From Candidatus Defluviilinea proxima (GTDB taxonomy: Bacteria > Chloroflexota > Anaerolineae > Anaerolineales > Villigracilaceae): a stretch of DNA of 64,000 nucleotides. The stretch spans positions 3,859,501 through 3,923,500 of the forward strand of contig JADKIW010000001.1 in assembly GCA_016721115.1 (NCBI GenBank), written 5' to 3'. The notes below the pieces were generated by a model. The model was not told the DNA's origin, did no database searches, and saw only the letters and a program-made list of their open reading frames with translations. A program made the position numbers and the translations under genes. Numbering within the stretch: position 1 is the first letter of the stretch; every line of letters begins with the position of its first letter. Shown piece after piece: positions 27,578 to 36,527 of this stretch.

Positions 27578-28954
27578 ATGGAATCTCGCATCTTACAGTT
27601 AATTGCGGCGTTACGTGCGGGCGGAGTGCGCGTGTCTTCGGCGGAATCTGCTGAGGCATTCTCAGCTGTGGACTTTCTGGGGATTCAAGACCGCGAGCAA
27701 TTCCGTTTGTCTTTGCGCACTACCTTGATCAAAGACCAGAAAGACCTCGCAACATTCGATAAATTGTTTCCCCTCTTCTTTGGGTCGGGAGAGCCGCCAA
27801 TGATGGGCGGGAATCCGTCTGACGATATGACGCCTGAAGAAGCGCAGATGTGGGCTGAGGCGATGGAACAATTCGCGGAGAAACTACGTCAGCGTATGGA
27901 AAGGCTGATGAATGGCGAACAGTTATCTCGGTCCGAGTTGGAGGCGCTGGGTCAGATGGTGGGGCTAAATCAAAGCGACGACATCCGCTATCAAAAATGG
28001 ATGGCCGAGCGCATGATGCGCGCGATGGCGTTTCCAGAAGTCCAGAAGGCGATGAAAGAGTTGATGGAACAACTCAAGCAGATGGGCATGAACCGTGAGC
28101 GTGTCGAACAAATACGAAACATGATCCAGCAGAACATGCAGGGCATGCGCGAACAGATCGAGCAGTTTGCAGGTCAGCGTATTGCTGAGAACATGAGCGA
28201 GAAGCCGCGCGGCGAAAACATCGACAACCTGATGAATCGTCCGTTCGAAGCTTTGAGTGATGCCGATAAAAAAGTTTTACAGAATGAAGTGAAGTGGCTT
28301 GCCGCGATGTTACGCACGCGCATTGCGTTGCGGCAGAAGCGCGCCAAAAGTGGACAACTCGACCCGAAGGCTACCATCCGCAGTAATCTCAAATATCACG
28401 GTGTGCCGATGGAGATCAAACACAAAGACCGTGTGCGCAAGCCGAAGATCGTTGTGATCTGCGATGTGAGCACCTCGATGCGTTTTTGTTCAGAGTTGAT
28501 GTTGAGTTTTCTGTTTGCATTGCAAGGGCAGGTTCGCAAGACGCATGCCTTCGCGTTCATCGATCATCTCGAGTCGATCTCAGAAGATTTCAGCGGTTCA
28601 AATGCAGACGAGGCGATCCAGTCTGTTCTGTGGCGCATGCCCAGCGGACATTACAATACCGACCTCGGCTGGTCGCTAAACGATTTTCAAAACGAATATA
28701 TGGATACATTGAACAGCGGGACGACTCTTCTTATCGTTGGCGATGGACGCAACAACTACAATGATCCACGCCTCGACATTTTCTCATCTATGTCCCGCCG
28801 CGCCGTACGGACCATTTGGCTGAATCCTGAACCCCCAACCATGTGGCACGGCGACAGCGACATGCGCAAGTACGCGCCATTATGCAGTAACGTGTTAAAG
28901 GTTAGCAACCTACGAGAGCTGGCAGACGCGGTGGACACCCTGATGACAGGGTAA
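27578..28954 (+). CDS. VWA-domain protein, CoxE-like MoxR partner
   Basis: A 458-residue soluble protein. The C-terminal half is a von Willebrand A domain of the CoxE type with the MIDAS motif DVSTSM near residue 297, then FAFIDHLESIS and TLLIVGDGRNN. The N-terminal half is Met/Gln/Glu-rich helical sequence (residues about 80-210). Proteins of this kind act with MoxR ATPases in cofactor insertion, as in CO dehydrogenase maturation. No obvious metalloenzyme client is adjacent. AAGGA precedes the ATG, overlapping the end of the palindrome. Confidence 0.85.
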   Translation: MESRILQLIAALRAGGVRVSSAESAEAFSAVDFLGIQDREQFRLSLRTTLIKDQKDLATFDKLFPLFFGSGEPPMMGGNPSDDMTPEEAQMWAEAMEQFAEKLRQRMERLMNGEQLSRSELEALGQMVGLNQSDDIRYQKWMAERMMRAMAFPEVQKAMKELMEQLKQMGMNRERVEQIRNMIQQNMQGMREQIEQFAGQRIAENMSEKPRGENIDNLMNRPFEALSDADKKVLQNEVKWLAAMLRTRIALRQKRAKSGQLDPKATIRSNLKYHGVPMEIKHKDRVRKPKIVVICDVSTSMRFCSELMLSFLFALQGQVRKTHAFAFIDHLESISEDFSGSNADEAIQSVLWRMPSGHYNTDLGWSLNDFQNEYMDTLNSGTTLLIVGDGRNNYNDPRLDIFSSMSRRAVRTIWLNPEPPTMWHGDSDMRKYAPLCSNVLKVSNLRELADAVDTLMTG

Positions 28955-28991
28955 AATTAGGAATCATCACATCACAGATTGGACATAAAGT

Positions 28992-29363
28992 ATGGCAAAG
29001 GTCATGGTCATCGACGACGACGAAGATTTCACACATTTATATAAAACGGCCCTTGATGCAACAGGGTTTGAAGCAAGCGTTGTAAATCAAAGCACGGTTG
29101 CCATTGAAATGGCGTATCTCGTGCAACCCGATATCTTTGTCATCGACTTGATGATGCCTGACATTGACGGGTTTCAACTCTGCAGAATGTTACGCGCCGA
29201 CACTCATTTCACGCGCACACCTATCATCATCGTCACCGCCCTCACCGACGAAGACAGTAAACAGATCGCCATAGGCGCAGGCGCAAATGACTATCTCACC
29301 AAGCCCTTCCACATTGATGAACTGAAAGCGAGGATCAATTCCTTGCTTAATAGTACAAAATAA
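28992..29363 (+). CDS. Stand-alone response regulator receiver domain (1 of 5 in cluster)
   Basis: A 123-residue CheY-like protein with no output domain. Phosphorylation residues are present: DDDED near 8-12, aspartate in VIDLMMPDIDG near 55, Thr in VTALTDED and Lys in LTKPFHIDELKARI. It follows the VWA gene by 37 bases. It is closely similar to the receivers at 29512, 30654 and 34271 (shared FQLCRM/FKLCRM, LTKPF and AGANDYLTKPF segments), so they arose by duplication. No kinase gene is nearby. Confidence 0.92.
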   Translation: MAKVMVIDDDEDFTHLYKTALDATGFEASVVNQSTVAIEMAYLVQPDIFVIDLMMPDIDGFQLCRMLRADTHFTRTPIIIVTALTDEDSKQIAIGAGANDYLTKPFHIDELKARINSLLNSTK

Positions 29364-29511
29364 AAGCTAAAAGATTCGACAAAAGGCTCAGTCATTACAA
29401 AAGCTGATCTTGGACGCCTGGTATTTCCATGGGCGGATTCAAAACTCGACCTTAAGGGCCATGCACTGTAATGCAAAAGGCCAATATACTCAAAACAACC
29501 TGGAAGTTATC

Positions 29512-29889
29512 ATGTCAACAATTATGGTCGTCGATGACGACGAAGAGTTTACGCATCTATACACAGAATATCTCAAGATGGCGGGGTTTCATGCAATCGC
29601 GGAGAATCGAAGTTCAAAAGCGCTAGAGCTGGCTCATGCTGTTAACCCCGACCTCTTTGTTCTTGACCTGATGATGCCAGAGCCTGATGGTTTTCAACTA
29701 TGTAGAATGATACGGGCAACTCCCCTTTTTAAATATTCCCCTATTATCATCGTCACTGCACTTACTGACCTCGACAGTAAAATAGTTGCCATGGGCGCAG
29801 GGGCAAACGATTACCTCACCAAGCCCTTTCACATCGACGAACTCAAATCAAGGATCAATGCATTGCTTGATGCACGAAGAGGTAAGTAA
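29512..29889 (+). CDS. Stand-alone response regulator receiver domain (2 of 5)
   Basis: A 125-residue single-domain receiver with VDDDEEF, aspartate in VLDLMMPEPDG, VTALTDLDS and LTKPFHIDELKSRI. The frame is open 34 codons upstream, but only the ATG at 29512 aligns with the other receivers and with the protein family. Very similar to the receiver immediately upstream. The 148-base gap between them shows no clear terminator, so each may have its own promoter or they may be read together. Confidence 0.92.
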   Translation: MSTIMVVDDDEEFTHLYTEYLKMAGFHAIAENRSSKALELAHAVNPDLFVLDLMMPEPDGFQLCRMIRATPLFKYSPIIIVTALTDLDSKIVAMGAGANDYLTKPFHIDELKSRINALLDARRGK

Positions 29890-29903
29890 AGCAGAGGGAG
29901 TTT

Positions 29904-30464
29904 ATGTCCATGCTACACATTAATACAGAACGATTGATTTTGAAACCCCACACAGCCAATAGCCTAGTTTGGCTGAATACAACCTTCAACAACCCCAATG
30001 AAGAATACTTCAATGGCGATGATCCGCCTAAAAAACACCCCGAAACACTTGAAGAGACAGGCAGACTATTGGATCGTATCCTCCACCGTCCACCAGACGC
30101 CGATATTATAGATTATGCCATCCACAAGAAGGAGACCGACGAAATGATCGGATGTGGCATGATCGCGCTCATCAACCAATACAATAGACGTTGCTCGGTG
30201 GGCATTGGCCTAGGCTGGAATACGGGTAATTGGGGCAAAGGATATGCAAGTGAAACCCTGCGAGCCGTTATTTCCTATTGTTTTATCGAGTTGGGTCTGA
30301 ATCGCATTGAAGCCGAAATTTATGAGTTCAACGACAGATCCATCCGACTGTTTGAAAAATTGGGTTTTCGTCGCGAAGGAACAAGACGACAGTATATTTT
30401 CAAAGACGGGGTGTTCAAGGATGAATATATTTACAGTCTGCTCCGCGAAGAGTGGACAGGCTAA
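29904..30464 (+). CDS. GNAT acetyltransferase, RimJ/RimL type
   Basis: A 186-residue acetyltransferase beginning TERLILKPHTA, the standard opening of the RimJ/RimL group. The acetyl-CoA segment is GLGWNTGNWGKGYASETLRAVISY and the closing strand is LNRIEAEIYEFNDRSIRLFEKLGFRREG. Substrates in this group include ribosomal proteins, spermidine and antibiotics; none can be chosen here. It lies 15 bases after receiver 2 and is probably cotranscribed with it. Confidence 0.88.
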   Translation: MSMLHINTERLILKPHTANSLVWLNTTFNNPNEEYFNGDDPPKKHPETLEETGRLLDRILHRPPDADIIDYAIHKKETDEMIGCGMIALINQYNRRCSVGIGLGWNTGNWGKGYASETLRAVISYCFIELGLNRIEAEIYEFNDRSIRLFEKLGFRREGTRRQYIFKDGVFKDEYIYSLLREEWTG

Positions 30465-30653
30465 AAAACGCCCTTCCATCACCACACACCACAGGTGGGT
30501 CCAGACATCGGTCACAGGATATATATGTGAGCACCCAAAAGTCACTGTCACCCTTTAACAATTTTTCATTGGGTAATTTCCAAATATAATTCCAAAAACG
30601 ATGCGCTTTATAAAAATAAATCATCGCAAACTCAAAATTGTCTGGGATGTGTT

Positions 30654-31019
30654 ATGCCGAAGATCATGGTCGTCGATGACGACAAAGAATTTACAACTTT
30701 ATACAAAGAATACCTTACATTAGTCGGCTTTGAAGCGATTGCCGAAACCCAAAGTTCGAAGGCTATGGCCTTGGCACGCGCCACCATGCCCGATCTGTTC
30801 ATTCTTGATTTAATGATGCCCGAACCTGATGGCTTCAAGTTGTGTAGAATGTTGCGAGAAGACCCCAAATTCAAAACCACGCCAATCATCATCATCACGG
30901 CCCTTAGCGATCTAGACAGTAAATTGGTGGCTATCGGCTCTGGCGCAAGCGACTACCTCACTAAACCATTTCGCATCGAAGATCTCAAAGCCAGGATCAT
31001 GTCGCTGATCGAAAGATAA
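30654..31019 (+). CDS. Stand-alone response regulator receiver domain (3 of 5)
   Basis: A 121-residue receiver with VDDDKEF, aspartate in ILDLMMPEPDG, ITALSDLDS and LTKPFRIEDLKARI. It is nearest in sequence to receiver 2 (29512). A TATAAT at 30585-30590 lies 64 bases upstream with no clear -35 box, so it may have its own promoter. No DNA-binding or enzymatic output domain is attached, so signalling must go through another protein. Confidence 0.92.
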   Translation: MPKIMVVDDDKEFTTLYKEYLTLVGFEAIAETQSSKAMALARATMPDLFILDLMMPEPDGFKLCRMLREDPKFKTTPIIIITALSDLDSKLVAIGSGASDYLTKPFRIEDLKARIMSLIER

Positions 31020-31144
31020 ACAATCCTTGAAATAGATCCAAGCAACTCCAACGCAGTAAATCCATCTCTGTCCGTCTGCTTTATAATCCATCTACAACCA
31101 AGTCAACGGTCAATGTACATACCTTATTGACGGAAAGAGAAGAG

Positions 31145-32629
31145 ATGCAACAGAAGCCTGGGATTGTTTCATATTTTCTGCCACGCTTACAAGACCTGTT
31201 CTTCATTGGGATCCTGTTTTTTGTATGCACACAAGGCTTTCGCCTGCTAAACGGGGATGGTGATCTAGGCAGGCACATCACCATCGGCAACTACGTTCTC
31301 GATCATTGGGCCATTCCTACTCGCGACATCTTCTCGCACACAATGATGGGGCAACCCCTTGTTCCACATGAATGGATTGCTGGCGTCATCTTTGCGCTGG
31401 CAACTCGCCTCCTCGGCTTGAATGGTGATGTACTTGTAACAGGCATCCTCATCGCATCTGCATTTACACTTGTATACAAACAAACAGTGGATCGAGGCGT
31501 CTTTCGTCTCGTGGCATTACTCATCGTCGCTTGGGCTGCACTTGCTTCGTTTTTACACTGGCTCGTAAGACCCCATATTTTTTCATTCCTTTTCATAGCG
31601 GTCTGGACTCTCATCCTTGAAGCGGCAGTGAACAACAAAAAAAGAAACTTGTGGTTGTTGCCTCTCATCATGCTCATTTGGGCAAACACACATGGAGGAT
31701 TTTTCCTGGGATTTCTCATTCTCGGTGCATATTTCGCGGGTTGGATTTGGGAATACTGGCACGGACAGTCAACCAAAGAGACCGGGATGTTTCTGGCATC
31801 CGTGGGCCTTCTGTCATTTGCCGCGTCATTTATCAATCCAGTTGGCTCACACCTTTGGATCACCAGCGCAGGCTTGATCGGGAAAAGCTTCATCATCAAC
31901 AATACGAGCGAATATTTGGCCCCCAATTTTCATATCACCAGCACCTGGCCCTTTCTTGCCATGCTGGTAACAGGTCTGATATTTTCGTGGAACAACAAAC
32001 TATTGCGTATGCATGAAGTATTCCTACTCTCAGGATGGACCATCTTGAGTTTATACATGGCACGCAATATACCTCTCTACGCAATTGTAACTGCGCCATA
32101 TTTGGGCGTAGTGATACAACCCGCCTTGAATAATTTTGAGCGGCTCAAAAAAATGAACGACTCGTTGTCCAATGTGGAAGTCAATTTGAAAGGCGTCTTC
32201 TTCCCTATCCTTGCGGTGATACTGCTCACTGTAGGTTTTATTTCCAACGTACGCTTCGATGTAGGACAAAGAGGCAATATTCACGATCCTTCAAGATTCC
32301 CAGTGGATGCGGTTACCTGGATGGAAGAACACCCACAAAGCGGCAAGATGTTCAACGAGTTTATATGGGGCGGATATTTGCTATATCGATTATGGCCCGA
32401 ACAAACTATCTACATGGATGGAACAACCGACTTCTACGGCGAGGCGTTCACCCGCGAATACGCTGGGGTCATCGCCATGCAAGATGGCTGGCAAGACACG
32501 CTCAAAAAGTATGATGTCTCGTGGGCCATTCTCCCATCCAGCCGGTCATTGATACAAGCGCTCCAAAACGACCTTGGGTGGAAAATCGTTTATCAAGATC
32601 AAACAACAACCATTATCCGTAAGCCTTAG
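31145..32629 (+). CDS. Polytopic membrane protein, paralogue of the gene at 44106
   Basis: A 494-residue membrane protein with about ten helices and a soluble C-terminal domain of roughly 100 residues. The first loop carries GDGDLGRHITIGNYVLD, with acidic residues where GT-C enzymes have theirs. The C-terminal domain (PQSGKMFNEFIWGGYLLYRLWP, then DFYGEAFTREY) closely matches the 44106 product. No catalytic function is known to me. It may be an undescribed glycosyltransferase-like family. The frame is also open from a TTG six codons earlier; ATG 31145 has the purine-rich GAGAAGAG next to it. Confidence 0.75.
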   Translation: MQQKPGIVSYFLPRLQDLFFIGILFFVCTQGFRLLNGDGDLGRHITIGNYVLDHWAIPTRDIFSHTMMGQPLVPHEWIAGVIFALATRLLGLNGDVLVTGILIASAFTLVYKQTVDRGVFRLVALLIVAWAALASFLHWLVRPHIFSFLFIAVWTLILEAAVNNKKRNLWLLPLIMLIWANTHGGFFLGFLILGAYFAGWIWEYWHGQSTKETGMFLASVGLLSFAASFINPVGSHLWITSAGLIGKSFIINNTSEYLAPNFHITSTWPFLAMLVTGLIFSWNNKLLRMHEVFLLSGWTILSLYMARNIPLYAIVTAPYLGVVIQPALNNFERLKKMNDSLSNVEVNLKGVFFPILAVILLTVGFISNVRFDVGQRGNIHDPSRFPVDAVTWMEEHPQSGKMFNEFIWGGYLLYRLWPEQTIYMDGTTDFYGEAFTREYAGVIAMQDGWQDTLKKYDVSWAILPSSRSLIQALQNDLGWKIVYQDQTTTIIRKP

Positions 32630-32638
32630 GAGTGATGC

Positions 32639-33769
32639 ATGACAAATACCATCATCATTATTGGTGCAGGGGCGGCTGGGCTTGCCGTGAGCGCATGTCT
32701 CAAACATGCTGGTGTTCCAAATATCATTCTTGAACAAAGCGATAAGGTAGGGGCAACATGGCGCAAACATTACAACCGTCTGCACCTGCATACCGACAAG
32801 AAAAATTCCGGGCTTCCGTTTGCGCCCATGCCAGCCGATTACCCACGTTATCCGTCACGCGATCAAGTGGTCACATACCTTGAAGGGTACACCAAACAAT
32901 TTGAGTTGGACATTCGATTCAACCAGCATGTCAAAACAGCGAGACGTGAGAACAGTCAATGGCTGATACAGACTCAAGACACGCTTCACACATCGCCTAA
33001 TCTGGTTCTGGCATGCGGATACGCCCGTCAACCGCTGAAACCTGAGTGGCAAGGCATGGAGTCTTTTCCCGGCAAGATCATCCACAGTTCAGAATACAAA
33101 AACGGCTCTGAGTTTAAGGATCAGAATGTTTTGGTGGTCGGCTTCGGTAATTCGGGTGGCGAAATTGCCGTTGATTTATACGAGCATGGCGCAAAGCCCA
33201 ACATGGCAGTACGGAGCGCAGTTAATATCATTCCGCGTGAGTTGGCTGGGATTCCCATTCTCTCCATCGGCATCGTCCAAAACAAAACACCCCACTGGCT
33301 GGCAGATGCAGTGAACGCTCCCATTCTACGCATGGTCATTGGCGATATTACAAAATATGGCCTTCGCAAACTTCCCTATGGACCGGCAACCCAGATCAAT
33401 AAAGACAAGCGCATCCCGCTTATCGATGTGGGCACGATGAAGCTTATCCGCGAGGGACATGTCAAAGTCTATGCGGGGGTGGAAAAGTTTTCAGGAAGCC
33501 GTATCAGTTTCAAAGATGGAAAAGAAGCGGAGTTCGATGCGGTTGTATTGGCCACAGGGTATCGTCCGCGTGTGGATGAATTTCTGCAGGGTGCTGAATC
33601 CGCTTTTGATGAAGAAGGCACGCCTACAACTACAGGTAAAGAATCGCCCGTGCAAGGATTATATTTCTGCGGATATTATGTTTCGCCCACTGGCATGCTA
33701 CGTGAGATCGGCATCGAAGCAAAACAGATCAGCACACTTATAAAAAACGGATACAATTCAGCAGATTAA
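32639..33769 (+). CDS. Flavin-containing monooxygenase-like NAD(P)/FAD oxidoreductase
   Basis: A 376-residue flavoprotein. The FAD site is GAGAAGLAVSACL at about 8-20, the FMO fingerprint FPGKIIHSSEY matches FxGxxxHxxxY near 143, and the NADPH site is VVGFGNSGGEIAVDL near 167. The later VVLATGYRPRV is the conserved ATG motif of this family. Members include YUCCA-type enzymes and Baeyer-Villiger oxygenases, which oxidise soft nucleophiles or ketones using O2. This fits the aerobic oxidase encoded later in the window. The ATG is nine bases after the upstream stop. Confidence 0.88.
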   Translation: MTNTIIIIGAGAAGLAVSACLKHAGVPNIILEQSDKVGATWRKHYNRLHLHTDKKNSGLPFAPMPADYPRYPSRDQVVTYLEGYTKQFELDIRFNQHVKTARRENSQWLIQTQDTLHTSPNLVLACGYARQPLKPEWQGMESFPGKIIHSSEYKNGSEFKDQNVLVVGFGNSGGEIAVDLYEHGAKPNMAVRSAVNIIPRELAGIPILSIGIVQNKTPHWLADAVNAPILRMVIGDITKYGLRKLPYGPATQINKDKRIPLIDVGTMKLIREGHVKVYAGVEKFSGSRISFKDGKEAEFDAVVLATGYRPRVDEFLQGAESAFDEEGTPTTTGKESPVQGLYFCGYYVSPTGMLREIGIEAKQISTLIKNGYNSAD

Positions 33770-33794
33770 TTATTATTAGAGTGAGGAAGAAGTA

Positions 33795-34160
33795 ATGCCT
33801 AAAATTCTGGTAGTGGATGACGACGTCTCGATCACAGAATTAATGAAACTGCTCTTGCAAATGGAGGGACATGAACCCACTACGGTCAACAACAGTTTGC
33901 AAGCAATTGAGATCGCCAAGTCTGTGAAGCCCGACTTGATCACTTTAGATTTGATGATGCCTGGCCTGACCGGGTTTGAGGTTTGCGAACTGTTGCATAA
34001 GGACCCTGAGTTTTCGAATACTCCGATCGTTATCATCAGCGCCAAGGATGATCCTGAGAGCAAAGAGAAAGCACTACAAGTCGGCGCGAATCAATACATC
34101 ACAAAACCGTTTGGCACGGAAGCTCTCCTGGACGCCGTCAAGACTTTGGTAAAAAAATGA
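33795..34160 (+). CDS. Stand-alone response regulator receiver domain (4 of 5)
   Basis: A 121-residue receiver with VDDDVSI, aspartate in TLDLMMPGLTG, ISAKDDPES and ITKPFGTEALLDAV. It is the most divergent of the cluster: it lacks the FxLCRM segment (FEVCELLHK instead) and has GANQYITKPF. It follows the flavoprotein gene by 25 bases with GAGTGAGGAAG upstream. It may be an older or independently acquired receiver. Confidence 0.92.
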   Translation: MPKILVVDDDVSITELMKLLLQMEGHEPTTVNNSLQAIEIAKSVKPDLITLDLMMPGLTGFEVCELLHKDPEFSNTPIVIISAKDDPESKEKALQVGANQYITKPFGTEALLDAVKTLVKK

Positions 34161-34270
34161 ATTGGTTACAGGCAGACAACCTTGAAAAAAACCGGCGTAT
34201 AATACCGGTGCTCATATGTACGCAAGCTGTTCAGTGAGAAGAATTCATTAATGAGACCGGGAAGATATTT

Positions 34271-34642
34271 ATGACAAAAATCATGGTTGTAGACGACGAT
34301 CAGGATGCAACTGGTTTGTTCGAGGAAGTACTCAAGGCTGAGGGATATGAACCCATTCTGCTTAACGAAAGCGCCCGCGCCCTGCAAATTGCCAAGGAAG
34401 AAAGGCCCAGCCTTTTTATTCTGGATTTGATGATGCCAGATCCTGATGGTTTCAAACTATGCCGTATGCTCCGCAAGGAACCTGAGTTCAAAGGCACCCC
34501 TATTATCATCGTCACAGCACTTAACGATACAGACAGTCGCATCGTTGCCATTGGCGCAGGCGCAAACGATTATCTCACCAAGCCTTTCCGTCTCGACGAG
34601 CTTTATTCGAGTATCAGAGAACAACTTGAAGATGCCATGTAG
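34271..34642 (+). CDS. Stand-alone response regulator receiver domain (5 of 5)
   Basis: A 123-residue receiver with VDDDQDA, aspartate in ILDLMMPDPDG, VTALNDTDS and LTKPFRLDEL. Closely similar to receivers 1-3. The 110-base gap upstream contains TATAAT (34198-34203) inside a small ACCGG/CCGGT palindrome, a possible regulated promoter. A rho-independent terminator follows directly, closing the receiver cluster. Confidence 0.92.
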   Translation: MTKIMVVDDDQDATGLFEEVLKAEGYEPILLNESARALQIAKEERPSLFILDLMMPDPDGFKLCRMLRKEPEFKGTPIIIVTALNDTDSRIVAIGAGANDYLTKPFRLDELYSSIREQLEDAM

Positions 34643-34650
34643 AACATCAA

Positions 34651-34675
34651 CCGCCCCATAGCTTGGGGCGGTTTT
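34651..34675 (+). terminator. Rho-independent terminator after receiver 5
   Basis: Stem CCGCCCCA / TGGGGCGG with loop TAGCT, followed by TTTT. The right arm of the stem also contains the predicted -35 box of the thioesterase promoter. Confidence 0.82.
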
Positions 34676-34691
34676 CACTTTACGGTACACT
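34663..34691 (+). promoter_or_regulatory. Promoter of the thioesterase gene, probably giving a leaderless mRNA
   Basis: TTGGGG, 17 bases, TACACT. The -10 box ends six bases before the ATG at 34698, so transcription should start at or within a base or two of the start codon. No ribosome site is seen. The -35 box is in the right arm of the preceding terminator. Confidence 0.55.
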
Positions 34692-34697
34692 AGGCGC

Positions 34698-35105
34698 ATG
34701 CCTATCTCCACTATTTACTCAAAAACTTTGACAATCTCCAAAGATGTTATTGATGAGAACGGACATGTCAATAACGTGGTCTACATTCAATGGATGCAGG
34801 ATATCGCAGTGGAACATTACACATCCATTGGAGGTATTGATGTTCAGGGTCCCGATGCAATCTGGGTTGTACGTGAGCACAAGGTTGAGTACTTTCTTCC
34901 AGCATTTGAAGGCGAAGAAATCGAGGTCCGCACATGGGTGGAGAATGTTCGCCGCGTACGATCGCTCCGCCAATATGAATTTATCCGTAAGGCAGATGGT
35001 AAGGTTTTGGTAAAAGGGGAAACCGATTGGGTCTTTGTAGACGTGAAGACAGGGAGTCCACGCGCGGTGCCAGATACAGTGACAGAAGTTTTTAGAAAAC
35101 AATAA
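34698..35105 (+). CDS. Acyl-CoA thioesterase, 4HBT/YbgC-FadM type
   Basis: A 135-residue hotdog-fold thioesterase. DENGHVNNVVYIQWMQD at about 14-30 contains the catalytic Asp and the HVNN active-site motif. It hydrolyses an acyl-CoA or acyl-ACP of unknown chain length in the cytosol. It stands alone between two terminators. The mRNA may be leaderless. Ends 8 bases before a strong bidirectional terminator shared with the convergent lipoprotein gene. Confidence 0.88.
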   Translation: MPISTIYSKTLTISKDVIDENGHVNNVVYIQWMQDIAVEHYTSIGGIDVQGPDAIWVVREHKVEYFLPAFEGEEIEVRTWVENVRRVRSLRQYEFIRKADGKVLVKGETDWVFVDVKTGSPRAVPDTVTEVFRKQ

Positions 35106-35113
35106 AGCTTTAT

Positions 35114-35154
35114 GCAACAAAAAATGCGCCCCGATGGGGCGCATTTTTTGTTGC
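35114..35154. terminator. Bidirectional rho-independent terminator
   Basis: A perfect 19-bp inverted repeat with loop GAT. The inner stem is GCGCCCC/GGGGCGC and the outer part is A6/T6 on each side, so it works on both strands. It separates the convergent thioesterase and lipoprotein genes. Confidence 0.92.
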
Positions 35155-35164
35155 AGGCTTGAGA

Positions 35165-35671
35165 TTATTGAACTTCGAACTCAACCGTCTCGGCCAAGTC
35201 GCCGTTCAAATACAGGTCGATCTTGTATTTGCCAATAGGCCAAGCATCAGTAGAGCGGTTCAGGCTGAAGAAATAGGTGTTATCACTGCCTGTCACTTCG
35301 GCAGAATCGATTTCGGAGTTGGAATCATAGCCATCCGCAGAGACCAATGTCCACACACCCTTGACCACTGTATCATCCGGCGCATTGTTTAGATCGAAAA
35401 AACAATAGAAATATTGGTCGGCAGGTGCGTAAGATGTCACCTGAGTCGTGGCGTTCTCATCGGTGGCTAAATACACATTGGTGATGTTCGCAGTGCTGAA
35501 CGAAAAACCGTCGTCATTGGTATTGCTGTCGGTGCTGGTGTTTGTATTGGTATCAGAACTGGTATTCGTATTGTTACTATCCCCGCCACCGCCTGTAACA
35601 GCGCTACAAGCCAGCGAAGCCAAAATCAATACAACTATAGCAAGCATAACAACTAACTTATTCTTTCTCAT
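35165..35671 (-). CDS. Putative surface lipoprotein
   Basis: A 168-residue secreted protein with a basic start and hydrophobic core ending in the lipobox LASLAC, so C22 should be acylated. A Ser/Thr/Asn/Gly-rich spacer of about 35 residues (SDTNTNTSTDSNTNDDG) follows and then a beta-rich domain of about 110 residues (FFDLNNAPDDTVVKGVWTLVS) that is not recognised but looks immunoglobulin-like. Anchored outside the cytoplasmic membrane. Function unknown. Standalone gene with a good upstream GGAG. Confidence 0.8.
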   Translation of the reverse strand: MRKNKLVVMLAIVVLILASLACSAVTGGGGDSNNTNTSSDTNTNTSTDSNTNDDGFSFSTANITNVYLATDENATTQVTSYAPADQYFYCFFDLNNAPDDTVVKGVWTLVSADGYDSNSEIDSAEVTGSDNTYFFSLNRSTDAWPIGKYKIDLYLNGDLAETVEFEVQ

Positions 35672-35696
35672 ATCATTCTCCTTTGGTAATTAAAAA

Positions 35697-36416
35697 TTAT
35701 TCGATCTCAATATAAATGCGCTTATTGATAGCGCCTTTACTCTTGTAATCAGTGACTCGGATACGGCCGACCTCACTCGTGTTACGTACATGCGTTCCGC
35801 CATCAGCTTGTAGATCAAGTCCCACGATCTCCACTGTCCGTACTTGCGGGATCCCTTCTGGCAACAGGTTGATCTTCGTGCGGATCAGGTCAGGGATCTG
35901 AAACGCTTCTTCCCGTGGCTGGATATTGACTCGTATCTCACGGGCCTGTGCCACCTCTTTATTTACAGCCACTTCGATCTCACGGACAAGGTCGCCACGC
36001 ATAGTCTCAAACTCGAAGTCCATGCGACCTTTGAGGGGTTCCATATCTCCACCGGTGACGAGCGCTCCATAATCACGGAAAACTGTCCCGCAGAGGATGT
36101 GGAGAGCGGTATGAGTGCGCATCAGCTTATGTCGCCGACCCCAATCCAAAGTCCCTTGCGAAGCGGAGCCGAGAGATGGCAATGGCACATTACCACCAAG
36201 AAAATGCAGAACGTCATCGCCCTGCTTCTTGACCTTATCCACTGGGTAAACAATGCCGTTGATCAGCAAACTTCCAAAGTCACAAGGTTGCCCCCCACCG
36301 CCAGGGTAGAAGGCAGTCTTATCGAGGATAACGGCACGCGCCTCATCTATAATAGACGTGATGTTTGAATCAAATTCCTGAAGATAGGCATCGGTCTGGT
36401 ATAGTAGATCAGTCAT
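35697..36416 (-). CDS. Alanyl-tRNA editing protein AlaX-M
   Basis: A 239-residue free-standing editing domain that deacylates Ser- or Gly-tRNA(Ala). DKTAFYPGGGGQPCDFG at about 33-49, the zinc motif RTHTALHILCG, and ADGGTHVRNTSEVG near 210. In this last motif the usual cysteine position is aspartate, as in other DGGTH forms of AlaX-M. The C-terminal KGAINKRIYIEIE is typical. It lies 25 bases upstream of the lipoprotein gene on the same strand. Confidence 0.9.
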   Translation of the reverse strand: MTDLLYQTDAYLQEFDSNITSIIDEARAVILDKTAFYPGGGGQPCDFGSLLINGIVYPVDKVKKQGDDVLHFLGGNVPLPSLGSASQGTLDWGRRHKLMRTHTALHILCGTVFRDYGALVTGGDMEPLKGRMDFEFETMRGDLVREIEVAVNKEVAQAREIRVNIQPREEAFQIPDLIRTKINLLPEGIPQVRTVEIVGLDLQADGGTHVRNTSEVGRIRVTDYKSKGAINKRIYIEIE

Positions 36417-36478
36417 TGTCTCTCCAATAAGGAAAGTTTAATCGTAATTATTAAATCAGCCAATAGGATAAAAGGTAC

Positions 36479-36507
36479 TTGCATTTTGGTTCACACCCTT
36501 ATACACT
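36479..36507 (+). promoter_or_regulatory. Promoter of the repeat-containing membrane protein gene
   Basis: TTGCAT, 17 bases, TACACT, 20 bases before the ATG at 36528, which has GGAGG just upstream. Spacing and position are good for a housekeeping promoter. Confidence 0.55.
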
Positions 36508-36527
36508 GAAAACCATGGAGGCAGACT

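Noticed and set aside
35165..35671. Transposon or phage genes near the lipoprotein and elsewhere
   Set aside because: No transposase, integrase or phage structural motif was found anywhere in the window.
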